A stretch of DNA of 6,028 nt from Pseudomonadota bacterium (GTDB taxonomy: Bacteria; Pseudomonadota; Alphaproteobacteria; UBA8366; JADFVY01), in NCBI GenBank assembly GCA_030671915.1, contig DAOVHN010000168.1, forward strand, positions 1 through 6,028, written 5' to 3'. Numbering within the stretch: the first letter of the stretch is position 1; each line of letters starts with the position of its first letter. The position numbers and the translations under genes were made by a program. Shown one piece after another: positions 1 to 5,883 of the stretch. Below the pieces are notes generated by a model, which made no database searches, was not told where the DNA came from, and was given only the letters and a program-made list of their open reading frames with translations.

Positions 1-486
1 GGCGTCCACGCCGGCATCGGCGAACTTGCGGGCCAGGTCGACGGCCTGGATGTCCGTCTCCTCGGCCCAACCTTCCACCGCGACCCGGCCGCCGCGCGCG
101 TCGATGCCGACCGCGACCTGGCCGGGAAATTTGCGGCAGGCCTGTGTCACCAGATCGGGGTCCTTGACCGCCGCGGTGCCCAGGATTACCCGCATCACGC
201 CGCAGTTCAGCCAGTCTTCGATGGTTTGCAGCGTCCTGATACCGCCGCCAAGCTGCACCGGGATATCGACCTCGTTCACGATCGCCTGGACAGCCTTCGC
301 GTTCACCGGCTTGCCGGCGAAGGCCCCGTCGAGATCCACCAGATGCAGCCAGGATGCGCCGGCATCCACGAAACTGGCCGCCTGCGCCACGGGGTCGTCG
401 TTGAACACGGTCACCTGTTCCATGTCGCCACGGATCAGGCGCACACACCGGCCTTCCTTGAGATCGATTGCCGGATAAAGAATCAT
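1..486 (-). CDS. hisA: HisA, ProFAR isomerase (partial, N-terminal 162 codons)
   Basis: Phosphoribosylformimino-5-aminoimidazole carboxamide ribotide isomerase, the cytoplasmic TIM-barrel enzyme that converts ProFAR to PRFAR, the substrate of HisF-HisH. The visible 162 residues start [12 protein letters not shown] and include Asp8 (first catalytic Asp of the family), the VDLDGA segment near 50-55, the LGGGIR phosphate-binding loop at 79-84, and GIDARGG with Asp129, matching the second catalytic Asp. VEGW at 137-140 is also typical. The family is about 240-250 residues, so roughly the last third lies beyond the left edge. The ATG shares an ATGA with the TGA stop of the upstream acetyltransferase gene and has a GGGGAG ribosome site 8 bases upstream. 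HisF is a homologous barrel, but the PAIDL start and the VDLDGA segment fit HisA better. The frame is open to base 1. Confidence 0.96.
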   Translation of the reverse strand, partial: MILYPAIDLKEGRCVRLIRGDMEQVTVFNDDPVAQAASFVDAGASWLHLVDLDGAFAGKPVNAKAVQAIVNEVDIPVQLGGGIRTLQTIEDWLNCGVMRVILGTAAVKDPDLVTQACRKFPGQVAVGIDARGGRVAVEGWAEETDIQAVDLARKFADAGVDA

Positions 487-1052
487 TTGTCTCGCTCCCC
501 GCGTGGCGGTTCGGGGGCTTCCCCGACCAAAACCTTGTAATAGAACCGGCCCGGAATCCAGGCGCCGTCGGCCAGCCTGGCATAGAGCGGATGCGCGCCC
601 CAATGCACGTAGCCCATGCTTTCATATACATGTATCGCGGCGGCCTGGGTTTCGCGAACGTCGAGATTTATCATCCCGAAACCCTCTGCGCGCGCCTGAT
701 CCTCCACCGCCTCGGTCAGCGTTCGGGCAAGCCCGTGTCCGCGCGCCCAGGGCGCGACGAAGGCGCCGACCAGGTTGCAGGCGGCCGCCTGGGCCTCGTT
801 GTTGCGGGTCGGCGCCAGGAGCTGGGCCGAGCCCGCGATGACTCCGTCGAGCAGCCCCAGAAACAGCGTGCGACCAGGCACCAACACGACGCCATTGTAG
901 TAGGTCTCCATCACCTGTCGCGGCGGCGGAATCAACCAGCCGAATCCCCCGCCGTCCTCGATGGCCGCGGCGGTCGCGTCACAGAGTTCGTCCATCTCGC
1001 GGTTATCCAGCGATTCGGCGATTCTGGCCGCTGTCTGCGCCTTGCCGGTCAT
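483..1052 (-). CDS. GNAT-family N-acetyltransferase embedded in the his operon
   Basis: A 189-residue protein of the GCN5-related N-acetyltransferase fold, expected to transfer an acetyl group from acetyl-CoA to an amine; the substrate cannot be told. The acetyl-CoA pyrophosphate-binding motif A is clear: strand NLVGAFVAP (about 93-101) followed by WARGHGLA (102-109), the family's R/Q-x-x-G-x-G/A loop, then the helix to about residue 120. A later [21 protein letters not shown] stretch is the usual motif B, where the Tyr of the ESMGY turn often acts as general acid. Residues 42-48 hold a short proline-rich PPPRQVM turn. I chose the ATG at 1052 because it forms an ATGA with the hisH stop; a GTG nine bases further up is possible but has no ribosome site. 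The stop overlaps the hisA start in the same way. Co-transcription with his genes is therefore nearly certain, but no link to histidine synthesis can be read from the sequence. The last 15 residues are charged and look like a disordered tail. Confidence 0.9.
   Translation of the reverse strand: MTGKAQTAARIAESLDNREMDELCDATAAAIEDGGGFGWLIPPPRQVMETYYNGVVLVPGRTLFLGLLDGVIAGSAQLLAPTRNNEAQAAACNLVGAFVAPWARGHGLARTLTEAVEDQARAEGFGMINLDVRETQAAAIHVYESMGYVHWGAHPLYARLADGAWIPGRFYYKVLVGEAPEPPRGERDK
495..500 (-). promoter_or_regulatory. Ribosome binding site of hisA
   Basis: The minus strand reads GGGGAG here, 8 bases before the hisA ATG and inside the end of the acetyltransferase gene. It supports the hisA start at 486 and suggests that hisA can recruit ribosomes as well as inherit them from the upstream gene. 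Confidence 0.6.
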
Positions 1053-1675
1053 GGGCGCCACCGCAGGAAAGCTTCGATGAAAGCAAGGCCGGATTTCTGG
1101 CTTTTTTCCGGATGGAACTGGCTGCCGATCATATTGTCGCGCCCGATCAAGGCGGTAAGCGGCGCGCCGTAATCGGTGGTCGCCAGCACATGGGCCGGGT
1201 TCTGGGCGATAAACTGATAGCTATGCACGAAATACATATGGGCGCCCGTCGGCAGGTGGTCGAGAACAGGATGCGCGCGCTGCACCGTCAGTTCGTTCCA
1301 ACCCATATGCGGTACCTTCAGCGACGGGTCGGCGGGCTGTATCTGCGTTACCTCGCCCGCGATCCATCCCAGGCCGGGAAATTCGCCATGCTCCAGCCCG
1401 CGCGTGGCCATAAGCTGCATGCCGACGCAGATTCCCAGAAACGGCCGCCCGCCCCGGATCACCGCCTCTTCCAGCGCTTCGACCATGCCCTCCAACGCAT
1501 TGAGCCCGCCCCAGCAATCGCCGAAGGCGCCGACGCCGGGCAGCACAATCCGGTCCGCCGCCGCCACCGTGCCCGGGTCGGCGGTGACCAGTACCGGCTC
1601 GTCCGCCATGCGCTCGAACGCCTTCGCGGCCGAGTGCAGGTTTCCCGACCCGTAATCGACGATGGCGACCGTCAT
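1049..1675 (-). CDS. hisH: HisH, glutaminase subunit of imidazole glycerol phosphate synthase
   Basis: Class I glutamine amidotransferase that hydrolyses glutamine and passes ammonia through a channel to HisF, where PRFAR is converted to imidazole glycerol phosphate and AICAR. The protein is 208 residues, normal for the family. It starts [13 protein letters not shown], has PGVGAF at 46-51, the nucleophile elbow GICVGMQLM with Cys83, VPHMGWNEL at 121-129, YFVHSYQ at 148-154, and QFHPEKSQ with His188 and Glu190, so the Cys-His-Glu triad is intact. The ATG at 1675 gives the standard N-terminus and overlaps the hisB stop as ATGA; the frame is open further upstream but that extension lies inside hisB and is unrelated to the family. 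Its stop overlaps the acetyltransferase start. HisH acts only in complex with HisF, which is expected just beyond hisA on the left. Confidence 0.97.
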   Translation of the reverse strand: MTVAIVDYGSGNLHSAAKAFERMADEPVLVTADPGTVAAADRIVLPGVGAFGDCWGGLNALEGMVEALEEAVIRGGRPFLGICVGMQLMATRGLEHGEFPGLGWIAGEVTQIQPADPSLKVPHMGWNELTVQRAHPVLDHLPTGAHMYFVHSYQFIAQNPAHVLATTDYGAPLTALIGRDNMIGSQFHPEKSQKSGLAFIEAFLRWRP

Positions 1676-2274
1676 GCCGAACCGCCGCCCAGCACGCCCT
1701 TGGTGGAGGGAACGGCGTCCGCCTGGCGCGGGTCGATCTCGACCGCCTGGCGCAGCGCGCGGGCCAGCGCCTTGTAACAGGACTCGACGATATGATGGTT
1801 GTTCACGCCGTACAGGCATTCGACATGCAGCGTCAGCCCCGCGTTCTGGGCGAAGGCGCAGAACCATTCGCGGAACAGCTCGGTGTCGAAATCGCCCAGC
1901 TTGGGCTGTGTGAATGCTACGTTCCAGACCAGCCAGGGCCGGTTCGAACAATCCAGCGCCACGCGGGTCAGCGTCTCGTCCATCGGGATCAGCACGCTGC
2001 CATAGCGGTTGATTCCCTTGCGATCGCCCAGCGCCTCCGCCACGGCCTGGCCGATGGCGATGGCGGTATCCTCGGTGGTGTGGTGGAAATCGATATGCAG
2101 GTCGCCCTGGGCCCGGACAGTAAGGTCGATCAGACTGTGGCGCGAAAGCTGCTCCAGCATATGATCCAGAAAGCCGATCCCCGTGGCCACGTCGTAGCGG
2201 CCCGTCCCGTCGAGGTCGACGGTGACCGAGGTCTGCGTTTCGCGCGTATTGCGCTCGATGCTGGCTTGCCGCAT
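1672..2274 (-). CDS. hisB: HisB, imidazoleglycerol-phosphate dehydratase
   Basis: Monofunctional IGP dehydratase of 200 residues: removes water from imidazole glycerol phosphate to give imidazole acetol phosphate, using a di-manganese centre in a 24-subunit cytoplasmic assembly. Metal-ligand motifs are all present: GFLDHML with His38, DFHHTTED at 62-69 (His64, His65, Glu68), NNHHIVES at 158-165 (His160, His161, Glu164), and the C-terminal STKG at 190-193. There is no fused histidinol-phosphatase domain, unlike enterobacterial HisB. I chose ATG 2274 because GGAG sits 6 bases before it and the product starts [13 protein letters not shown], as usual. An in-frame ATG at 2286 would have a crowded ribosome site, and the longer frame to 2367 adds a region unlike the family. 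It is the first visible gene of the operon, followed by hisH with an ATGA overlap. Confidence 0.97.
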   Translation of the reverse strand: MRQASIERNTRETQTSVTVDLDGTGRYDVATGIGFLDHMLEQLSRHSLIDLTVRAQGDLHIDFHHTTEDTAIAIGQAVAEALGDRKGINRYGSVLIPMDETLTRVALDCSNRPWLVWNVAFTQPKLGDFDTELFREWFCAFAQNAGLTLHVECLYGVNNHHIVESCYKALARALRQAVEIDPRQADAVPSTKGVLGGGSA

Positions 2275-2280
2275 GGCAAT

Positions 2281-2284
2281 CTCC
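2281..2284 (-). promoter_or_regulatory. Ribosome binding site deciding the hisB start
   Basis: The minus strand has GGAG 6 bases before ATG 2274. The competing ATG at 2286 overlaps this region and has only an AGGGA one to two bases away, too close to serve well. Confidence 0.55.
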
Positions 2285-2382
2285 ATTTCCCTGAAATGCG
2301 GCGCACTTTTAACACCCGCACGCGGCGAACGCCAGCGGTTGGGAGGCCAGGACCGATTATCCATCAAGAGACCGCCATCCTG

Positions 2383-2400
2383 CCTTATCCGACAATAAGG
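2383..2400. repeat. Inverted repeat CCTTAT / ATAAGG in the hisB leader
   Basis: Perfect 6-bp arms CCTTAT (2383-2388) and ATAAGG (2395-2400) separated by 6 bases. It lies about 110 bases upstream of the hisB start, close to the change from GC-rich to AT-rich DNA. It could be an operator or a small RNA hairpin, or chance; there is no T-tract to make it a terminator. Confidence 0.4.
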
Positions 2401-2442
2401 ACGCTTGGTATCAAATCAGTTGCTGCGGGACACTAAAAGATA

Positions 2443-2471
2443 TTGGCAGAACGAGAAAAATCAGCGATAGT
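2443..2471 (+). promoter_or_regulatory. Candidate sigma-70 promoter of the RhuM gene
   Basis: TTGGCA at 2443-2448 (5 of 6 with the -35 consensus), a 17-base spacer, and GATAGT at 2466-2471 (4 of 6 with the -10 consensus). Transcription would begin near 2478, about 50 bases before the gene. Prediction from consensus only. Confidence 0.4.
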
Positions 2472-2513
2472 ACCGCAGTTCGCGTTTTGTTCTGGTGGTG
2501 TGTTGAAAATGAC

Positions 2514-2519
2514 AAGGAG
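2514..2519 (+). promoter_or_regulatory. Ribosome binding site deciding the RhuM start
   Basis: A strong AAGGAG ends at 2519. It overlaps the in-frame GTG at 2519, which therefore cannot be the start it serves, and lies 8 bases before the in-frame TTG at 2528. Confidence 0.65.
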
Positions 2520-2527
2520 TGATTGAC

Positions 2528-3607
2528 TTGGCTTCCGGCGAGCCCCCTAAAACCGAGCCGGTTCATCTTGTTCAGGATACCGATACGGGTGATCGGTTTC
2601 TGATTTACGGGACCGAGCGTGGCATCAGGGTTGAATTGCGTTATGAGGGCGAAGCGCTTTGGATGACTCAAGCGCAGATGGCCGGGCTTTTTGGCGTCAC
2701 CATTCCTACGATTAACGCACACCTCAAAAACGTATATGCGGAAGGTGAGCTAAACGAAGTCCCAACTATTAGGAATTTTCTAATAGTTCAAATGGAAGGC
2801 GCTCGAAACGTCACCAGAGAAGTTAAGCACTACAACCTTGATGCAGTCATCAGTGTTGGTTATCGCGTAAGTTCAAAGCAGGGCACGTTATTTCGAAAAT
2901 GGGCTACCGAAAAGCTCGTTCAGTTCGCAACCAAGGGCTTTGTCATTGATGTCGAGCGCCTTAAAGAACCGGGCTCCGAGGACAGGTTTGCCGAGCTGCG
3001 GGAAATCATTCGCGACATTCGCTCAGACGAGGCGAACGTTTATCGCGAACTCAGGGCAATATGCGCTATGTGTCAGGACTACGATAGCGGCTCCAACACT
3101 TGGCGGGATTTTTATCAGCACACGCAAGCAAAGTTTATGTGGGCTGTTGCATCGCATACGCCTTCCGAAATTATCGCGCGAAGAGCCGACGCGAACTCTC
3201 CAAACATGGGTTTGCAGACTTGGCCGAAGGATCAGATTCGAAAACACGATGCAGAGGTGGCGAAGAATTATCTTACCGCAGCTGAAATCAAGGAGTTAAA
3301 TCGACTGACAACAATCTTGCTGGATATTTTTGAGGACCAACTGGATATCGGCAGATTGACCATAATGGCGGACGCGGAAGCCCTGTTGAATCAGCAGCTA
3401 AAGTCCCTCGGCCGGCCTGTCCTTAGAACTGGCGGTAAGATATCGAGCGTCAAGGCAAAGAAACATGCGGCTGAGCAATATGCTATTTTCGATGCGGAAC
3501 GGACGCACCGCCGGCACGAAGAAGCAGATGCCAGCATTGCTGAATTGAAGAGCCAGCAAAAATCATTGGGGAAACCAAACAGGCGGTCGAAAAGAAAACC
3601 CGGTTAG
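2528..3607 (+). CDS. RhuM-family protein (virulence-associated family, function unknown)
   Basis: A 359-residue protein recognisable as the RhuM family (named from a Salmonella pathogenicity-island gene), whose biochemical role is not established. An N-terminal strand region (about 23-45) leads to a helix-turn-helix-like segment WMTQAQMAGLFGVTIPTINAH (45-65), then a conserved block TIRNFLIVQ (80-88), HYNLDAVISVGYRVSS (101-116) and FRKWATEKL (122-130). The C-terminal half has the family's PNMGLQTWP and VAKNYLTAAEIKELNRL segments, then a charged, probably coiled-coil region (about 310-345) and a basic tail. It appears full length and intact. I place the start at TTG 2528, 8 bases after AAGGAG; GTG 2519 overlaps that site. 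Base composition is far less GC-rich than the flanking operons (140 G+C of 300 bases counted over 2641-2940), a sign of horizontal transfer. It stands alone, with no restriction-modification, toxin or integrase partner in view. DNA binding is an inference from the N-terminal motif. Confidence 0.88.
   Translation: MASGEPPKTEPVHLVQDTDTGDRFLIYGTERGIRVELRYEGEALWMTQAQMAGLFGVTIPTINAHLKNVYAEGELNEVPTIRNFLIVQMEGARNVTREVKHYNLDAVISVGYRVSSKQGTLFRKWATEKLVQFATKGFVIDVERLKEPGSEDRFAELREIIRDIRSDEANVYRELRAICAMCQDYDSGSNTWRDFYQHTQAKFMWAVASHTPSEIIARRADANSPNMGLQTWPKDQIRKHDAEVAKNYLTAAEIKELNRLTTILLDIFEDQLDIGRLTIMADAEALLNQQLKSLGRPVLRTGGKISSVKAKKHAAEQYAIFDAERTHRRHEEADASIAELKSQQKSLGKPNRRSKRKPG
2764..2788. repeat. Near-perfect 25-base palindrome inside the RhuM gene
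   Basis: Arms AACTATTAG (2764-2772) and CTAATAGTT (2780-2788) are exact reverse complements; within the 7-base centre two more pairs match, giving 11 of 12 symmetric positions around base 2776. It lies over codons for TIRNFLIV of the conserved block. As RNA it would form a 9-bp stem with a 7-base loop; as DNA it resembles a dimer-binding site. Its role is not known. Confidence 0.7.
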
Positions 3608-3666
3608 AAACATTGACCCGGTATTGCGGGCGCAGAGCGGGTGTTGGCCAACAGATGCAGTGACGC

Positions 3667-3690
3667 CGAAGCATTAGCCGGCACGCTTCG
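3667..3690. repeat. Hairpin downstream of the RhuM gene
   Basis: CGAAGC (3667-3672) pairs perfectly with GCTTCG (3685-3690) across a 12-base loop that itself contains GCCGGC. It lies 60 bases after the RhuM stop and might help end or stabilise that transcript, but it lacks a following run of T and is not called a terminator. Confidence 0.35.
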
Positions 3691-3755
3691 AAATTACGCG
3701 AACCCTGTCGTCTCGTCCCTACAGTCCAACACGTTTGCCAGATTGCCCCGTCAGT

Positions 3756-3787
3756 CCTTGATTGCTGGCATGAAAGAGCCACATGGG
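3756..3787 (+). promoter_or_regulatory. Candidate heat-shock (sigma-32, RpoH) promoter of hslVU
   Basis: CCTTGAT at 3756-3762 resembles the RpoH -35 core CTTGA, and CCACATGGG at 3779-3787 resembles its C-rich, CAT-containing -10. With CTTGAT as the -35, 17 bases separate it from CACATG. Transcription would start near 3794, about 50 bases before hslV. HslVU is a classical RpoH target, which supports the reading, but the -10 match is partial. Confidence 0.45.
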
Positions 3788-3796
3788 ATAGGTTCG

Positions 3797-3815
3797 CGGA
3801 CCCATGAGGGGTTCG
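3797..3815 (+). promoter_or_regulatory. Hairpin in the predicted hslV mRNA leader
   Basis: CGGACCC (3797-3803) pairs with GGGTTCG (3809-3815) across the 5-base loop ATGAG: 7 base pairs including one G-U in RNA. It sits at the very 5' end of the mRNA expected from the candidate promoter. A 5' stem-loop that stabilises hslVU mRNA is known in E. coli; a similar role here is inferred. Confidence 0.45.
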
Positions 3816-3843
3816 TTCAAACGGTTTTCAGCGGGTTTTATGC

Positions 3844-4386
3844 ATGTCCGATAACAGCGTTTGGCACGGCACCACTATCCTTTCGGTGCGCAGGGGCGAT
3901 TCCGTTGTGATCGCCGGGGACGGCCAGGTCACCCTGGGCCAGACCGTGATCAAATCCAACGCCCGCAAGGTGCGTCCGCTGGGCGACGGCGGGGTAATTG
4001 TCGGCTTCGCCGGCGCCACCGCCGACGCCTTCACCCTGTTCGAGCGGTTGGAAGCCAAGCTGGAGCAGCATCCGGGACAACTGACCCGCGCCTGCGTGGA
4101 ACTGGCCAAGGACTGGCGCACCGACCGTTACCTGCGCCGCCTGGAGGCCATGATGGCGGTCGCCGACAAGCAGGTCTCGCTCGTCGTCACCGGCACCGGC
4201 GACGTGCTGGAGCCCGAGGACGGGTTGATCGGCATCGGTTCCGGCGGCTCTTTTGCCCTGGCCGCGGCGCGCGCGCTTTCTACCGTCGACGGGCTGGAGC
4301 CCGAGGACATCGCCCGGCGCGCCATGAAAGCCGCCGCCGATATCTGCGTCTATACCAACGAAAACATTACCGTCGAGACATTATGA
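3844..4386 (+). CDS. hslV: HslV, peptidase subunit of the HslVU (ClpYQ) protease
   Basis: Threonine peptidase of proteasome type; two stacked hexameric rings form the degradation chamber, which HslU feeds with unfolded proteins in the cytoplasm. The protein is 180 residues. The first nine, MSDNSVWHG, appear to be a propeptide; Thr10 is the catalytic N-terminal threonine of the mature form, in [23 protein letters not shown]. Counting from Thr10 as 1, Asp17 (in AGDGQ) and Lys33 (in NARKVR) fall at the expected catalytic positions, and [16 protein letters not shown] at 130-145 is the conserved substrate-site helix region. The C-terminus [10 protein letters not shown] is typical. ATG 3844 is preceded only by a weak GCGGG 8 bases upstream. 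Its stop overlaps the hslU start as ATGA. GC-rich like the his genes, unlike the RhuM gene before it. Confidence 0.97.
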   Translation: MSDNSVWHGTTILSVRRGDSVVIAGDGQVTLGQTVIKSNARKVRPLGDGGVIVGFAGATADAFTLFERLEAKLEQHPGQLTRACVELAKDWRTDRYLRRLEAMMAVADKQVSLVVTGTGDVLEPEDGLIGIGSGGSFALAAARALSTVDGLEPEDIARRAMKAAADICVYTNENITVETL

Positions 4387-5690
4387 CCGCATTCACCCCC
4401 CGAGAGATCGTCTCCGAACTGGACCGCTATATCGTCGCCCAGAACGACGCCAAGCGCGCCGTCGCCATCGCGCTCCGCAATCGCTGGCGGCGCCAGCAAC
4501 TGCCCGAGGAAATGCGCGAGGAGGTGCTGCCGAAGAATATCCTGATGATCGGCCCGACCGGCGTCGGCAAGACCGAGATCGCCCGGCGGCTGGCGCGGCT
4601 GGCCAGTGCGCCCTTCATCAAGATTGAGGCGACCAAGTTCACCGAGGTCGGCTATGTCGGCCGCGATGTGGAGCAGATCGTCCGTGACCTGGCCGAAATT
4701 TCCATTCATATGACCCGCGAGACCCTGCGCAAACAGGTGCAGGCCAAGGCGGAGCTGGCGGCCGAGGAGCGGGTGCTGGACGCGCTGGTCGGCCAGGGCG
4801 CGAGCGCGTCGACACGCCAGAGTTTCCGCAAGAGGCTGCGCGAGGGTGAACTGGACGACAAGGAAATCGAGATCGAGGTCCAGGACACCGGCGGCGGCAT
4901 GCCAACCTTCGACATTCCCGGCATGCCGGGCGCCCAGATGGGTATGCTCAACCTGAACGACATGCTGGGCAAGATGGTGGGCGGGCGAACCAAGCCGCGC
5001 CGCATGTCGGTGTCCGATTCATACGCCGTGCTGATCGCCGAAGAGAGCGACAAGCTGCTGGACGACGAGACGGTGGTGCGCAGCGCGCTGGACGCGGTGG
5101 AACAGAACGGCATCGTCTTCCTGGACGAGATCGACAAAATCACCGCGCGGGGCGAGCGCGGCGGCGCCGATGTCAGCCGCGAGGGTGTGCAGCGCGACCT
5201 GCTGCCGCTGATCGAGGGCACCACGGTGGCCACCAAGCACGGGTCGATCAAGACCGACCATATCCTGTTTATCGCCTCGGGCGCCTTCCATCTGGCCAAG
5301 CCGGCGGACCTGCTGCCGGAACTGCAGGGCCGCCTGCCGATTCGCGTGGAATTAAGGGCGCTTACCCGCGATGACTTTGTGCGGATTCTGAAAGAACCGG
5401 AAAACAGCCTGATCAAGCAGTATGTGGCGCTGATGGGGGCCGAGGACGTGACCCTGGAGTTCACCGACGACGCCATCGACGAGATCGCATTCCTGTCGGC
5501 GGAGATCAACTCGCGCGTCGAAAACATCGGCGCGCGCCGCCTGCACACCGTGCTGGAACGCCTGCTGGAGGAAATAAGCTTCACCGCCACCGACCGCGGC
5601 GGCGAGACGATAACGATCGACGCGGCCTACGTCCGCGAGCAGGTCGAGGATTTGGCGAAGGAATCGGATCTCAGCAAGTTTATTTTGTAG
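4383..5690 (+). CDS. hslU: HslU, AAA+ unfoldase subunit of the HslVU protease
   Basis: ATP-dependent hexameric unfoldase that recognises, unfolds and threads substrates into HslV. The protein has 435 residues, close to the 443 of E. coli. Seen in order: N-terminal [16 protein letters not shown]; Walker A GPTGVGKT at 57-64; pore loop GYVG at 90-93; the inserted I domain (about 105-230), with a Gly/Met-rich stretch [18 protein letters not shown] near 170-187; Walker [10 protein letters not shown] at 244-252; [12 protein letters not shown] at 313-324, carrying the expected arginine finger; sensor 2 GARRLHT at 383-389; and the C-terminus DLSKFIL, which inserts into HslV to open it. All key residues are intact. 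The start overlaps the hslV stop, and no clear ribosome site precedes it, so translation is probably coupled to hslV. Confidence 0.98.
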   Translation: MTAFTPREIVSELDRYIVAQNDAKRAVAIALRNRWRRQQLPEEMREEVLPKNILMIGPTGVGKTEIARRLARLASAPFIKIEATKFTEVGYVGRDVEQIVRDLAEISIHMTRETLRKQVQAKAELAAEERVLDALVGQGASASTRQSFRKRLREGELDDKEIEIEVQDTGGGMPTFDIPGMPGAQMGMLNLNDMLGKMVGGRTKPRRMSVSDSYAVLIAEESDKLLDDETVVRSALDAVEQNGIVFLDEIDKITARGERGGADVSREGVQRDLLPLIEGTTVATKHGSIKTDHILFIASGAFHLAKPADLLPELQGRLPIRVELRALTRDDFVRILKEPENSLIKQYVALMGAEDVTLEFTDDAIDEIAFLSAEINSRVENIGARRLHTVLERLLEEISFTATDRGGETITIDAAYVREQVEDLAKESDLSKFIL

Positions 5691-5883
5691 GCGGAGCTAA
5701 TTTACCCTTCCATCAACGTCTCCAGCAACGCCACAAGCCCACGCGCCGCCGCCCTCCTGGGGTATTGCTAACGCTCGTGCGGCCGGAGAGCTGTGATTCT
5801 CACTACAGGTGGGTGTGCTTATCCGGGTAATTCGTTATAGTAATACATCTGTTTCGATTGCAGAGGTTTGCTAGGAGCACATT
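5691..5883. other. Intergenic region after hslU
   Basis: 193 bases with no full gene. No strong stem followed by a T-run was found to end the hslVU transcript. On the minus strand a short open stretch (5702-5767) ends in a TAA and reads like a protein tail, but has no start and is closed upstream by a stop. The part near 5820-5850 is AT-rich and contains TATAGT at 5836-5841, a possible -10 for the next gene, though without a good -35. Confidence 0.4.
5873..5877 (+). promoter_or_regulatory. Ribosome binding site of the exported-protein gene
   Basis: AGGAG lies 6 bases before ATG 5884 and firmly supports that start. Confidence 0.7.

Larger units (their letters stand above)
2275..2527. other. 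Divergent intergenic region between hisB and the RhuM gene
   Basis: This 253-base spacer must hold the his operon promoter (minus strand) and the RhuM gene promoter (plus strand). The half next to hisB is GC-rich; from about 2395 onward it becomes AT-rich, like the RhuM gene, so the junction between native and acquired DNA may lie near 2380-2440. On the minus strand a TTGATA stands near 2404-2414 but no good -10 lies at 16-18 bases, so I do not call a his promoter. No tRNA, integrase or clear direct repeat was found here. Confidence 0.5.
3608..3843. other. Intergenic region between the RhuM gene and hslV
   Basis: These 236 bases contain no convincing gene. Open frames crossing it (for example 3641-3910 plus, 3483-3782 minus) run into the known genes and resemble no family. 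It holds a hairpin at 3667-3690, a sigma-32-like promoter candidate at 3756-3787 and a leader hairpin at 3797-3815. No intrinsic terminator with a T-run follows the RhuM gene, so read-through into hslVU is conceivable. Confidence 0.5.

Noticed and set aside
468..1172. Plus-strand open frame of 234 codons opposite the acetyltransferase gene
   Set aside because: Composition-driven shadow; the opposite strand has clear GNAT motifs and operon overlaps.
1049..1951. A 300-residue version of HisH starting at 1951
   Set aside because: The extra N-terminal part is antisense-frame reading of hisB; the family N-terminus [12 protein letters not shown] starts at 1675 with an ATGA overlap.
2404..2414. TTGATA on the minus strand as a -35 of the his operon
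   Set aside because: The best -10-like hexamer (GATAAG) lies 19 bases away and overlaps a hairpin; too weak to call.
3585..3630. Repeat of ACCCGGT and a CCCG/CGGG stem just after the RhuM stop as a terminator or attachment site
   Set aside because: The stem is only 4 bp without a T-run, and the 7-base repeat is not found at the left border of the putative insertion.
3697..3798. Inverted pair CGCGAACC (3697-3704) and GGTTCGCG (3791-3798) flanking the hslV promoter candidate
   Set aside because: Eight-base pairs at this distance are expected several times by chance in a window this size; no other support.
4706..5590. Long minus-strand open frame of 294 codons opposite hslU
   Set aside because: Ser/Arg-rich shadow of a GC-rich coding strand, no family motifs, and fully covered by intact hslU.
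3861..5690. A 609-residue HslU with a long Arg-rich N-terminal extension
   Set aside because: The extension is hslV read in another frame; HslU proper starts at 4383 with its normal N-terminus.
5699..5832. AATTTACCC and GGGTAATT as possible ends of a small element in the spacer after hslU
   Set aside because: Imperfect, short and about 120 bases apart, with no coding content or flanking duplication.
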